A stretch of DNA of 47,980 bases from Clostridiales bacterium (GTDB lineage Bacteria > Bacillota > Clostridia > Christensenellales > Aristaeellaceae), in the NCBI GenBank assembly GCA_015056085.1, contig SVHA01000013.1, forward strand, positions 1-47,980, written 5' to 3'. The notes beneath the pieces were generated by a model. It was not told where the DNA came from. It did not search any database and worked only from the letters and a program-made list of their open reading frames with translations. Of this stretch, positions 41,483-47,980 are shown piece after piece. The translations under genes and the position numbers were made by a program. The stretch's first letter is position 1; each line of letters opens with the position of its first letter.

Positions 41483-42201
41483 TTCTGGGGCTGCTGGCGC
41501 TGCTGATGATGTTCAGCGTCGCTGCCGCCGAGGAAGAAGCGCCTGCAACCTTGATGGGCGTCGTTCACCCGGACTATGCCCCGGGCGCTGTGGAGCCCCA
41601 TGAGCCCACCGGCAATGAATACTTTGCAGATGCGGTGTTTATTGGCGACTCGCTGATGGAGCATCTGGAGATGACGGAAGTATTCCCCGACGCCAACTAT
41701 GTCTGGAAAGTGGGCATGGGCCCCATTTCCATGGGAAACAAGCAGTTCCGCCTCCGCGGCGTTGATGGCAAACTGTCGGCCTATGAAGCCGTCGCCCACT
41801 ATCAGCCCAAGAAGATTTTCATTCTCCTGGGCGGCAACGGTCTGAATACGAATCTGTCCGATGTCATGATCGGGCACTATGAGGCTATGGTGGATCAGCT
41901 GATCACCCTGTGCCCCGACGCCATGATTTTCGCCCTTGCCCCGGCTCCCGGCTCCAAGAAGGGCATGGAGGACAGAGGCATTGCTCCCGCCCGGTTTGCC
42001 CAGTTCTGCACGAAACTGGAGGAACTTTCCCAGCGCAAGGGCCTCTACTTCCTGGACCTGTATCATTTGCTGGCGGATGAAGATGGCAACCTGCCCGGGG
42101 AGTACGATTGCGGCGACGGGTATCACCTGAGCGATCCGGCTTACGACTTGATGGTTGACCTGATCCGCACCCACACGGTGCCGTATCCGGAAGCGGAATA
42201 A
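41419..42201 (+). CDS. SGNH/GDSL-type esterase, membrane anchored
   Basis: Encodes 260 aa. A signal anchor (~20-38) is followed by GDSL blocks: FIGDSLME with the nucleophile Ser78, ILLGGNGLN (block III) and DGYHLSDPAYDLM with Asp233 and His236. It could remove or transfer acyl groups on the same polymer as the MBOAT and DHHW proteins. The ATG at 41419 has GGGGAGGATG nine bases upstream, inside the preceding gene. The 64-base overlap is unusually long for a coupled gene. Confidence 0.88.
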   Translation: MRMWNQFAGRKPHHRFDGRILILGLLALLMMFSVAAAEEEAPATLMGVVHPDYAPGAVEPHEPTGNEYFADAVFIGDSLMEHLEMTEVFPDANYVWKVGMGPISMGNKQFRLRGVDGKLSAYEAVAHYQPKKIFILLGGNGLNTNLSDVMIGHYEAMVDQLITLCPDAMIFALAPAPGSKKGMEDRGIAPARFAQFCTKLEELSQRKGLYFLDLYHLLADEDGNLPGEYDCGDGYHLSDPAYDLMVDLIRTHTVPYPEAE

Positions 42202-42219
42202 CACAGGAGGATGGAGAAC

Positions 42220-42699
42220 ATGAAAAAGATGCTGGTGGCGCTGATGGCCCTGATGCTGTGCCTGGTGCTGGCGGGCTGCTCGGACTCCGATGACACTGCA
42301 AGCACGGAGAACCTCACCTGTGCCCAGATTGCGGAGATCGCCGAGAAGGCGGCTGATTTCATGCCGCTGACGGAAGCGCCGGACAAATACATCGAAAAGT
42401 ACCTGCTGATTGATGCAGAAGCGGAACTGGACGACTGGGACCTGCGCCGCGACGCCTCCCGTGCCACGCCCGAGATGATTCTGGTGCTGAAGGTAAAGCC
42501 CGAAGCCGACCAGGCTTTCATCAAGCAGGCCGTGCAGGACTTCCATGACGATCAGATCATGGCCTACCGTGACTATCAGCCGGAGCAAATGCCCAAGCTG
42601 GAAAGTGCCAAGGTGCTGGAAAACGGCCCCTTCATCGCCCTGATCGTGTCCCCCGATGCGACCAAGGTCAATGCCGCCCTGGGCAAAGGCTGGAAGTAA
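42220..42699 (+). CDS. DUF4358 lipoprotein
   Basis: Encodes 159 aa. ATG at 42220, nine bases after GGAGG; an ATG at 42211 touches that site. Lipoprotein signal MKKMLVALMALMLCLVLAGC. The mature part resembles DUF4358, small lipoproteins that recur next to MBOAT/DHHW genes in Clostridia: EKYLLIDAEAELDDWDLRRD, EMILVLKVKPEADQAFIKQA and a C-terminal FIALIVSPDATKVNAAL. It is probably an accessory of the acylation machinery on the outer membrane face; its exact role is unknown. Confidence 0.85.
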   Translation: MKKMLVALMALMLCLVLAGCSDSDDTASTENLTCAQIAEIAEKAADFMPLTEAPDKYIEKYLLIDAEAELDDWDLRRDASRATPEMILVLKVKPEADQAFIKQAVQDFHDDQIMAYRDYQPEQMPKLESAKVLENGPFIALIVSPDATKVNAALGKGWK

Positions 42700-42719
42700 T
42701 CCCATACACAAACTTAACA

Positions 42720-42769
42720 CCCCCGTCTTTCTGGTCAGCGCGGCTGATCACGATGGCGGGGGAGTTTTT
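42720..42769 (+). terminator. Terminator of the MBOAT operon
   Basis: Outer stem CCCCCG/CGGGGG (42720-42725/42757-42762), inner stem TGGTCAGC/GCTGATCA, then TTTTT. The following 42770-42993 shows no gene that I can support. Confidence 0.75.
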
Positions 42770-42993
42770 GTTGTGGGGAATGTAAAATCCAAGGCCTGCG
42801 GGCACATTTCTTTTGATGACTTGCGTTCAACTTTTCTTTCAAAGCAAAAATTTTTAGGCTATTTCGGAAAGAGGAGCCCCTGTTTGGCGCACAAAGGCCC
42901 TGCGCTGCGTTATGCAAAGGCAAGTCGGGTTCACGCTCAATCTGAAGGAGAGGCGCCTCACAGGGCGTTTTAGGGGACATCGTTGAAAAAGGC

Positions 42994-43023
42994 AAAAAAG
43001 AACTCTGACCGAAATCAGAGTTC
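42994..43023 (-). terminator. Terminator of the helicase unit
   Basis: Perfect 9-bp stem GAACTCTGA/TCAGAGTTC (43000-43008/43015-43023), followed on the minus strand by six T residues. Confidence 0.85.
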
Positions 43024-43145
43024 TGGTGGCTCCGTGCAAAGCTATTGATACAATAACACGTCTGCAGAATCTTTTGCCTGTTTTTTCTTCGAAAAACTGA
43101 CTACCCAGGGGGTATTAATCCTTAAGGGTAAGAACATTCGTCCTA

Positions 43146-43286
43146 TTATTCACTTTTTTCTTTCGGCGTGATATTACTTTTTGTGAAATCAACATTACTT
43201 TTTCCAAGATTACAACTTTCGCATAATGTTTGTAAGTTATCAATCGTGGTCTGTCCACCTTTAGACCATGGAATCATCTCGTCAAC
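43146..43286 (-). pseudogene. HNH endonuclease fragment
   Basis: On the minus strand, in a different frame from the helicase whose end it overlaps, 46 codons read VDEMIPWSKGGQTTIDNLQ, then TLCESCNLGKSN and a short tail to a stop. This is the second half of an HNH nuclease: the DH-IIPWSKGG core, helix, and C-x2-C zinc knuckle. The Asp-His pair is Asp-Glu here. The first half (CxxC and upstream helix) is missing, and a stop lies just upstream in frame. It is either a decayed neighbour gene or a C-terminal domain of the helicase separated by a frameshift or deletion. Confidence 0.75.
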
Positions 43287-46021
43287 CCAAAGTCATACTG
43301 CAGATAATCCGGCAGTGTATTCTCCATCACGATATCAAACAGATACGTTCCGTTACCATTGTTCGTAGGACGGCCATTGGTCAGTCTGCCGGTACCGACA
43401 TAGGTGAAAGGTAACGTGATGCCATTTTCATCAGAAACCTTGCGGATGAAAACATGCGTGTAGGTGCTCGCCTTCAACTTCGATAGGTCGGATGCAGGCA
43501 GGTTTGCCATGGATTCCCATTGGAAGAGCGCCGGTTCCAGGAACTTGTCCTTGTAATTAAGCTTGTCTGCTTCGGACAAGTCTTTTTTCAGGGAGGCAAA
43601 GATGACCACAAAGTCGTCGTAATAATACGTGCCAACGGCGGTATAACCGGGATTCTTCAGCAGTTTCAGCTGCACCTGATCCATGCGGTAGTTCTGCCAG
43701 AGTCTGAAGCCGGTCTCGCTGCCGTTTTCAGCAGCATAGCGAGTCAGACCGTATTCGAACGCATCCAGCAGATACTCCCGGAATTGGTCATCCAACGATA
43801 CCTTCAACGATAGCTGCTGTCCCTGTTGATTCACACCCTTGAGGAACCGCAGCGCATGCATGAGCTGCTCTGGCTCATAGCCCGGGATGCGTTCCCGAAG
43901 GATTAGGTCAATGGCAGCAATCTCACATGACCCGGCCAGTAAAGCACGTAGAATCTCATACTCGTGCGGACGCACCAACGGCAGCATGCCGGAGATGTAG
44001 TTGGCAAACTCGACCTGTTCATCCGTAAACAGCGGCAGATTCTCCTCGCCGATTCCCTGCAGGAAGCTGTAATAGGAGCATGTCTTTTTGCCGCCAATCT
44101 TGATACTCATGAAGCGGATGATATCAGGGGCGCAGTCGTTGTTGAAGTAATCCATGTGGCGGGGATAAAACTCAGCATTGATGTACTTCTTGAAATTGAA
44201 GTAATCCTGCTTGAGGTACTTGATGGCATTGAAGTTCTCCCTGTCGATGAAGTCAAGGATCTCCTCTTTACTCAAGTCATCGATATGGATCTCCACGCCG
44301 TAATCGCGCAACCCAAGGGCAGAGAAATCGTCCCGCACCAGCGACGCCATCAGCCGCTTTTCCACCACGAAATTTTCTGCCAGAGAAGAGAGTGCAAAGG
44401 CAATCTGTACGCTTCTCTTGTAGCTGTTACCGATAAAGTCCAGCACCGTCACATAGGACTTATTGCTGTACTTGCGCAGACCGCGTCCGAGCTGCTGGAT
44501 GAAGATGGTGGAGGATTCGGTCGGGCGCAGGAACAGCACCATATTCACGCCAGGAATATCGACGCCTTCGTTCAGAATGTCGACCGTGAACAGGATTTCC
44601 AGATCGGCATTGTCGTTCTGCAGATCGTTATATGCGCGTATGCGCTCACCGATATCATTGCGGCCCGTCAGGTACGCCGTGTGATACCGTTCGCCCATAA
44701 CCTCGCTCATCATGCGAGCATGAGTCACGTTGCGGCAGAAGGCCAGGGCTTTCAGCTTGCCGTTGGAACGATGCTGCTCGATCTGCGCAGCGATGAAATC
44801 GCAATGCTCGTCATTGGCCATCTGCGCTGTCAGACGTCGCTCTTCGCTGGCGGTCAGGCCATAATCAACCAGGTGATCGCGGATGCCATAATACTTGAAG
44901 GGCACGACCAGATCGTTGACAATGGCATCCCGCAGGCGGAGCTCATAAGGAACATTCTTGTCAAACAGATCGAAGACGTCCTGGTTGTCCATGCGTTCGG
45001 GCGTCGCTGTCAGGCCCAGCAGGAACTCCGGCTCGAAATAGGCGATGATCTTCTTGTAAGTTTCAGCTGTCGCATGATGGCATTCGTCGATGATGATGTA
45101 ATCGAATTCATCCCTGGCGAACAGCTCCAGCGTCTTGCACATGGTGATGTTGGTGGCAAAAACAAAGTCCGCGTCTGATTCCTTGCTCGTGCCGCTGTAG
45201 ATACCGTAGGACACATTGCTTCCGAACACATCCTGAAAGGTCTCTAAAGATTTTTTCAGTATAGATCCTTCATGTACGATATACAGCAGACGCTTGGGAT
45301 TGAAATTCAGTGCATCAAACGCAGCCAGATAGGTTTTACCAGAGCCTGCCGCTGCAACCACCAACGCTCTGTTGGTGCCCACGGCACGATACCTGTTCAG
45401 TTCCTTTAGTGCCTTGCGCTGCATGAAGTTGGGCTTTACATTGGCAGTCGCCAGATCGTAGTCCATATCCCAACGCTCAATGGCAAAATTCAGCTTGTTG
45501 GCATACAGATTGATAATCTCACCGTTCAGCAAATGTGTGGCGTTCCACTTATCCTCAAACTCAGCCATGGCTTGCTGATATACGGCATCATCCCGCACAA
45601 CGACGTCCCATTCGATATTCTTGAGCAGGGCGTAGCGCGTGATGTTGGAGGAACCAATGATGACTTCGGTGTGATCATCAAACATAAACAGATATCCCTT
45701 GGAATGATAACCCAGCGTCGAGTACGCACTATCATGAAAGCACTCATAATCCAGATGACATTTGAAATTGGGGCATCGATTCATCAGAGCAAAGAAGCTC
45801 TTCAGGGACTCAATATCTGTGAAATTCTGATAAGTAGAAGTAATGATCCTGCCAGTACATCCACGTTCCACGGCAGCCTCAATATCTTTGAACAGCAGAA
45901 CAAGGCCAGCCTTTTTGATAAAGCTGACTGAAAAACTGAAAGACTTACACCGGCGCAGATTATCCTTGATTTTCTCAAGAAAGGTGACCTCGGTATAGTT
46001 TGTCAAGAACTGATTCTGCAT
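43274..46021 (-). CDS. PLD-domain superfamily 2 helicase with DUF3427 region
   Basis: Encodes 915 aa. Domains in order: phospholipase-D-like nuclease part (~15-190; HSKGYLFMF, IGSSNITRYAL), SF2 helicase core (~215-560) with Walker A AAAGSGKTY, DECHH box, LGLTATPER, TVDILNEGVDIPG and QLGRGLRKY, then a long C-terminal DUF3427-type region to the end (YVGTGRLTN; GNGTYLFDIVMENTLPDYL). The set resembles RadD-like and defence-associated helicases that recognise or cut foreign DNA; that role is inferred. I use the ATG at 46021, giving MQNQFLTNYTEVTFLEKI; an ATG at 46045 and a GTG at 46084 are in frame but lack better ribosome sites. Base use is AT-richer than the core genes. The C-terminus may be altered by the HNH junction. 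Confidence 0.87.
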   Translation of the reverse strand: MQNQFLTNYTEVTFLEKIKDNLRRCKSFSFSVSFIKKAGLVLLFKDIEAAVERGCTGRIITSTYQNFTDIESLKSFFALMNRCPNFKCHLDYECFHDSAYSTLGYHSKGYLFMFDDHTEVIIGSSNITRYALLKNIEWDVVVRDDAVYQQAMAEFEDKWNATHLLNGEIINLYANKLNFAIERWDMDYDLATANVKPNFMQRKALKELNRYRAVGTNRALVVAAAGSGKTYLAAFDALNFNPKRLLYIVHEGSILKKSLETFQDVFGSNVSYGIYSGTSKESDADFVFATNITMCKTLELFARDEFDYIIIDECHHATAETYKKIIAYFEPEFLLGLTATPERMDNQDVFDLFDKNVPYELRLRDAIVNDLVVPFKYYGIRDHLVDYGLTASEERRLTAQMANDEHCDFIAAQIEQHRSNGKLKALAFCRNVTHARMMSEVMGERYHTAYLTGRNDIGERIRAYNDLQNDNADLEILFTVDILNEGVDIPGVNMVLFLRPTESSTIFIQQLGRGLRKYSNKSYVTVLDFIGNSYKRSVQIAFALSSLAENFVVEKRLMASLVRDDFSALGLRDYGVEIHIDDLSKEEILDFIDRENFNAIKYLKQDYFNFKKYINAEFYPRHMDYFNNDCAPDIIRFMSIKIGGKKTCSYYSFLQGIGEENLPLFTDEQVEFANYISGMLPLVRPHEYEILRALLAGSCEIAAIDLILRERIPGYEPEQLMHALRFLKGVNQQGQQLSLKVSLDDQFREYLLDAFEYGLTRYAAENGSETGFRLWQNYRMDQVQLKLLKNPGYTAVGTYYYDDFVVIFASLKKDLSEADKLNYKDKFLEPALFQWESMANLPASDLSKLKASTYTHVFIRKVSDENGITLPFTYVGTGRLTNGRPTNNGNGTYLFDIVMENTLPDYLQYDFGLTR

Positions 46022-46098
46022 AGAAGCCGCCCCGCTCTCCTGCATGTTACTTGCATTTATGGTATGCTCTAAGAATGCGAACACATTATCACAAGTAT

Positions 46099-46127
46099 AT
46101 TATATATTCACTTGCCGGATCGGTCAA
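46099..46127 (-). promoter_or_regulatory. Promoter of the helicase gene
   Basis: Minus strand TTGACC (46127-46122), 17-bp spacer, TATAAT (46104-46099). Confidence 0.8.
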
Positions 46128-46261
46128 GAAACCCCTATACTGATCGTTGAGCACTATTAGTTCACGCAACCCATTATGCCACTTATGGAGGAATAACGCC
46201 ATATACAGGGAGCATTGGTCTTTTGCATATGTGCGTAGTGGAGGAAAATTCCCGGATCCTA

Positions 46262-46289
46262 TTGTATTTTCGTCATTTCTGAATATAAT
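46262..46289 (+). promoter_or_regulatory. Promoter of the toxin-antitoxin pair
   Basis: TTGTAT (46262-46267), 16-bp spacer, TATAAT (46284-46289), divergent from the helicase promoter. Confidence 0.65.
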
Positions 46290-46312
46290 ATTTAGTGAAG
46301 GGAGGTGTTGAC

Positions 46313-46765
46313 ATGGTCAGTGTACGCGAAGTGTCTAGATGGTTTCTTTGCCAAGAAAGCATGACACATAAAAAGATTCAAAAGCTGTGTTATTATGCTC
46401 AGGCGTGGTATTGTGCTCTGTACGATGGTACTCCACTTTTTGCTGATGAAATTCAGGCGTGGGTTCATGGGCCTGTCATTCCTTCTCTCTATCCTCTATA
46501 TGCTGATTATCGCTGGGGGCTTATCCCGAAGCGTACTACCGACGCACCTGTATTTGATGAAAAGACTGTCAACATTCTGGAGGCAGTTTTCAATACATAC
46601 GGAGGCCTGACTGGCGATCAGCTCGAAAGTCTGACGCACAGTGAGAAACCTTGGATAGAGGCACGCGGTGAATTAAAGCCGTGGGAAGGGTGCACTAATC
46701 CTATTTCTCTCCGGACTATGCGAGACTACTACGGCAGCAAGTATCAGCAGGCACAAAATGACTAA
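46313..46765 (+). CDS. Panacea-domain (DUF4065/SocA-like) antitoxin
   Basis: Encodes 150 aa. ATG at 46313 behind GGGAGGTG. The Panacea signature is clear: HKKIQKLCYYAQAWYCALY (~20-38), LFADEIQAWVHGPVIPSLY (~44-62) and a C-terminal LTHSEKPWIEARG (~105). Panacea proteins serve as antitoxins for many unrelated toxins (PanAT systems) and also occur in phages. It precedes and overlaps its partner by eight bases (ATGACTAA), so both are made together. By analogy it should bind and silence the downstream protein. The low GC content supports horizontal gain. Confidence 0.88.
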   Translation: MVSVREVSRWFLCQESMTHKKIQKLCYYAQAWYCALYDGTPLFADEIQAWVHGPVIPSLYPLYADYRWGLIPKRTTDAPVFDEKTVNILEAVFNTYGGLTGDQLESLTHSEKPWIEARGELKPWEGCTNPISLRTMRDYYGSKYQQAQND

Positions 46766-47348
46766 AACAGGATCAAAGATCAAGCTGCCGCCTGTTAGTG
46801 TCCCTTCCGCAAAGAAAGCAATTACTCTTCCCTTTAACGGCAGCGCCGTTTCTGAGAAGAGTTTTTCATTTTCGTTCTCGTGTTTTGATCACTCCCATGA
46901 GTTGTTTAACCTAGGTGATTCATGTGCAGATGGGGTCATCTGCGGAAACTGGTTTATTGATTTGCTTGATTGCTTGAAAAATGTCAATACTATGACTGTA
47001 CAGGAAGTCAAGACTTCGATGTATGATCTTCACCCCGTAGATTGGGATAACGCAAATGCAAAGAAGCCGCAAGGGGCAGATCAACAGGAATACTGGCAAT
47101 TTCGAATAAACAAGTCAAAAGGCCGGGTTATTGGGATCCTGATTGACGGAGTGTTTTATATTGTCTGGCTTGATCCACATCACAACCTCACTGACAGCGA
47201 AGGCTACGGTAAAGCGACGTACTATAACCGTGGCTTAAGTATCTATGAACAACAGGAACAGCGAATTCAGTCTTTGAAAGACGATAATCAAAGGTTGCAA
47301 GAAGAGCTAAAAGCAGCCGAAGAGTTGTTGACTGAGCAAAGCACTTGA
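46758..47348 (+). CDS. Putative toxin paired with the Panacea antitoxin
   Basis: Encodes 196 aa. I do not know an established family name. The N-terminal ~35 residues are basic and polar. The core (~40-150) has FSFSCFDHSHELFNL, DLHPVDWDNAN, YWQFRINKSKGRVIGILID and VFYIVWLDPHHNL, with conserved-looking His and Asp residues. The end (~160-196) is a coiled coil (EQQEQRIQSLKDDNQRL). Proteins with the same VFYIVWLDPxHN core are common in this genomic setting, so I infer the effector half of the pair. The target is unknown. The ATG overlaps the antitoxin stop. Confidence 0.7.
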   Translation: MTKTGSKIKLPPVSVPSAKKAITLPFNGSAVSEKSFSFSFSCFDHSHELFNLGDSCADGVICGNWFIDLLDCLKNVNTMTVQEVKTSMYDLHPVDWDNANAKKPQGADQQEYWQFRINKSKGRVIGILIDGVFYIVWLDPHHNLTDSEGYGKATYYNRGLSIYEQQEQRIQSLKDDNQRLQEELKAAEELLTEQST

Positions 47349-47548
47349 TCAGCAGATGATTCCTGCAAAAAGTCGCCGGACTGCTATGCGTGTGATTGTT
47401 TGCGATAGTGCGTGTTTATGTTTGCTTGTGCGTTATTGTTATTTCCTGTATAGGGGCAGGGGGTAAACCAAAATACGAGAAAATTCGGCCTTACGGCAGA
47501 AAAACGCGCCTGCCCGGCGTGAATTTTACCCCCTTACCAAAACACCCA

Positions 47549-47592
47549 AAGCCCGGAGGCCTTGATTTTTCAAGACTTCCGGGCTTGTTTGC
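47549..47592 (+). terminator. Terminator after the toxin-antitoxin pair
   Basis: Stem AAGCCCGGAGG/CTTCCGGGCTT (one G-U; 47549-47559/47576-47586), inner CTTGA/TCAAG, then TTGTTTG. I see no gene in 47349-47548. Confidence 0.75.
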
Positions 47593-47599
47593 ATAAAAA

Positions 47600-47636
47600 G
47601 AAAAACCACGCAGATTGTATCAAATACTGCGTGGTT
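47600..47636 (-). terminator. Terminator of the tRNA-Ala gene
   Basis: Perfect 10-bp stem AACCACGCAG/CTGCGTGGTT (47604-47613/47627-47636), followed on the minus strand by TTTCTTTTTATG. Confidence 0.88.
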
Positions 47637-47639
47637 ACG

Positions 47640-47715
47640 TGGTGGAGCATACCGGATTCGAACCGGTGACCTCTACAATGCGAATGTAGCGCGCTACCAA
47701 CTGTGCTAATGCCCC
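47640..47715 (-). tRNA. tRNA-Ala (anticodon CGC)
   Basis: A 76-nt cloverleaf on the minus strand with encoded CCA. The acceptor GGGGCAT pairs with ATGCTCC and contains G3-U70, the identity element for alanyl-tRNA synthetase. The D-arm is TAGCACAGTTGGTAGCGC (one mismatch in the D stem, A opposite C). The anticodon stem CTACA/TGTAG holds loop TTCGCAT, anticodon CGC, reading GCG. The T-arm is ACCGG-TTCGAAT-CCGGT. A promoter lies 37 bases upstream and a terminator just after the 3' end. A CGC anticodon tRNA fits a GC-rich genome. Confidence 0.95.
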
Positions 47716-47751
47716 TTATGAGCATGGATGCTCTGAGCAACCACGCAGGGT

Positions 47752-47780
47752 ATTATAGCACAAGCGGAGGAAAAGCGCAA
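47752..47780 (-). promoter_or_regulatory. Promoter of the tRNA-Ala gene
   Basis: Minus strand TTGCGC (47780-47775), 17-bp spacer, TATAAT (47757-47752). Confidence 0.8.
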
Positions 47781-47980
47781 GGGCTTTCCTTTCAAAAGTT
47801 TGGGAATGGTGTACGAGTGTCAAACATAGGTAACACATCGAGAACCAAACAGGGAAGTCAAGGGAAGGGTGGAGATTTGCGAAGCAAATACGACCCGACC
47901 TTGACGAGAACAGAAGAAATAGAATGGTGAGCAGGTGGTTGACCACAAAGTGGGCAACCGCCTTGGCTGCCGATGTTTCA
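47781..47980. other. Unassigned 200 bases at the window edge
   Basis: No gene with a ribosome site is visible. The stretch around 47811-47840 (GTGTACGAGTGTCAAACATA, then GGTAACAC) looks like the kind of end sequence carried by some insertion elements, but no transposase is seen before the window ends. Confidence 0.3.

Noticed and set aside
43000..43040. tRNA fragment or attachment site at TCTGGTGGCTCCG
   Set aside because: No T-arm (GGTTCGAATCC-type) or acceptor partner is present, and similarity to the tRNA-Ala 3' end is limited to TGGTGG.
47703..47930. 75-codon frame crossing the tRNA-Ala 5' end and its promoter
   Set aside because: It overlaps a tRNA gene and its promoter, and has no ribosome site or recognisable domain.
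1..47980. CRISPR array
   Set aside because: The only short repeats are palindromic intergenic units and TTTACA hexamers. There is no regular repeat-spacer spacing and no cas gene.

Overview
The window looks like a chromosomal segment of a moderately GC-rich, low-oxygen Clostridia-type bacterium (Firmicutes), probably a gut or rumen anaerobe. I infer this from strong AGGAGG ribosome sites, canonical sigma-A promoters with 17-bp spacers, group B and group C [FeFe] hydrogenases, an LtaS-like enzyme, a KtrAB-type potassium system, and families typical of that class (DUF4317, DUF4358, DUF6809, Cthe_2159-like). No rRNA, CRISPR array, integrase or phage structural gene is visible; species cannot be assigned.

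Layout: 1-1228 is non-coding and built of modular palindromic repeats, including a ~290-bp direct duplication. 1298-3356 holds an unknown secreted protein and a small AT-richer cassette (DUF6809 protein plus Thr/Glu-rich lipoprotein) whose 3' end is fused to a scrap of a type I restriction specificity gene (hsdS). After a second repeat block (3640-4065) come a heterodimeric ABC exporter, a PHP phosphoesterase, a Cthe_2159-like beta-helix protein, a DUF4317 protein, a leucine-rich-repeat secreted protein and a cyclophilin lipoprotein. 14032-16501 is a two-gene esterase / trehalase-like glycosidase operon, followed by an XRE regulator, a 2H phosphoesterase, a hybrid histidine kinase, an LtaS-like membrane enzyme with a GNAT acetyltransferase, a GH78-like glycosidase, a ribokinase-family kinase, KtrA/KtrB, NagB and a complete tatB-tatA-tatC operon.

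30313-34901 is the most striking conserved block: a 2Fe-2S thioredoxin-like protein, a group C (sensory type, PAS-containing) [FeFe] hydrogenase, a SpoIIE/PP2C phosphatase with an uncharacterised C-terminal domain, and a group B [FeFe] hydrogenase, all on one strand and partly overlapping. It reads as a hydrogen- or redox-sensing phosphatase pathway. It is followed by a SipW-class exported surface protein.

37146-42699 is a cell-surface acylation locus: an acyl-adenylating enzyme divergent from an MBOAT / DHHW / SGNH / DUF4358 operon. The operon has a perfect TTGACA-N17-TATAAT promoter bracketed by an 8-bp inverted repeat and a structured leader of about 160 nt. 43146-47348 is an AT-richer defence-type island: a PLD-helicase-DUF3427 protein with an HNH nuclease scrap at its 3' end, and a Panacea-type toxin-antitoxin pair. 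It ends next to a tRNA-Ala(CGC) gene, whose 3' end faces the island. The last 200 bases are unexplained.
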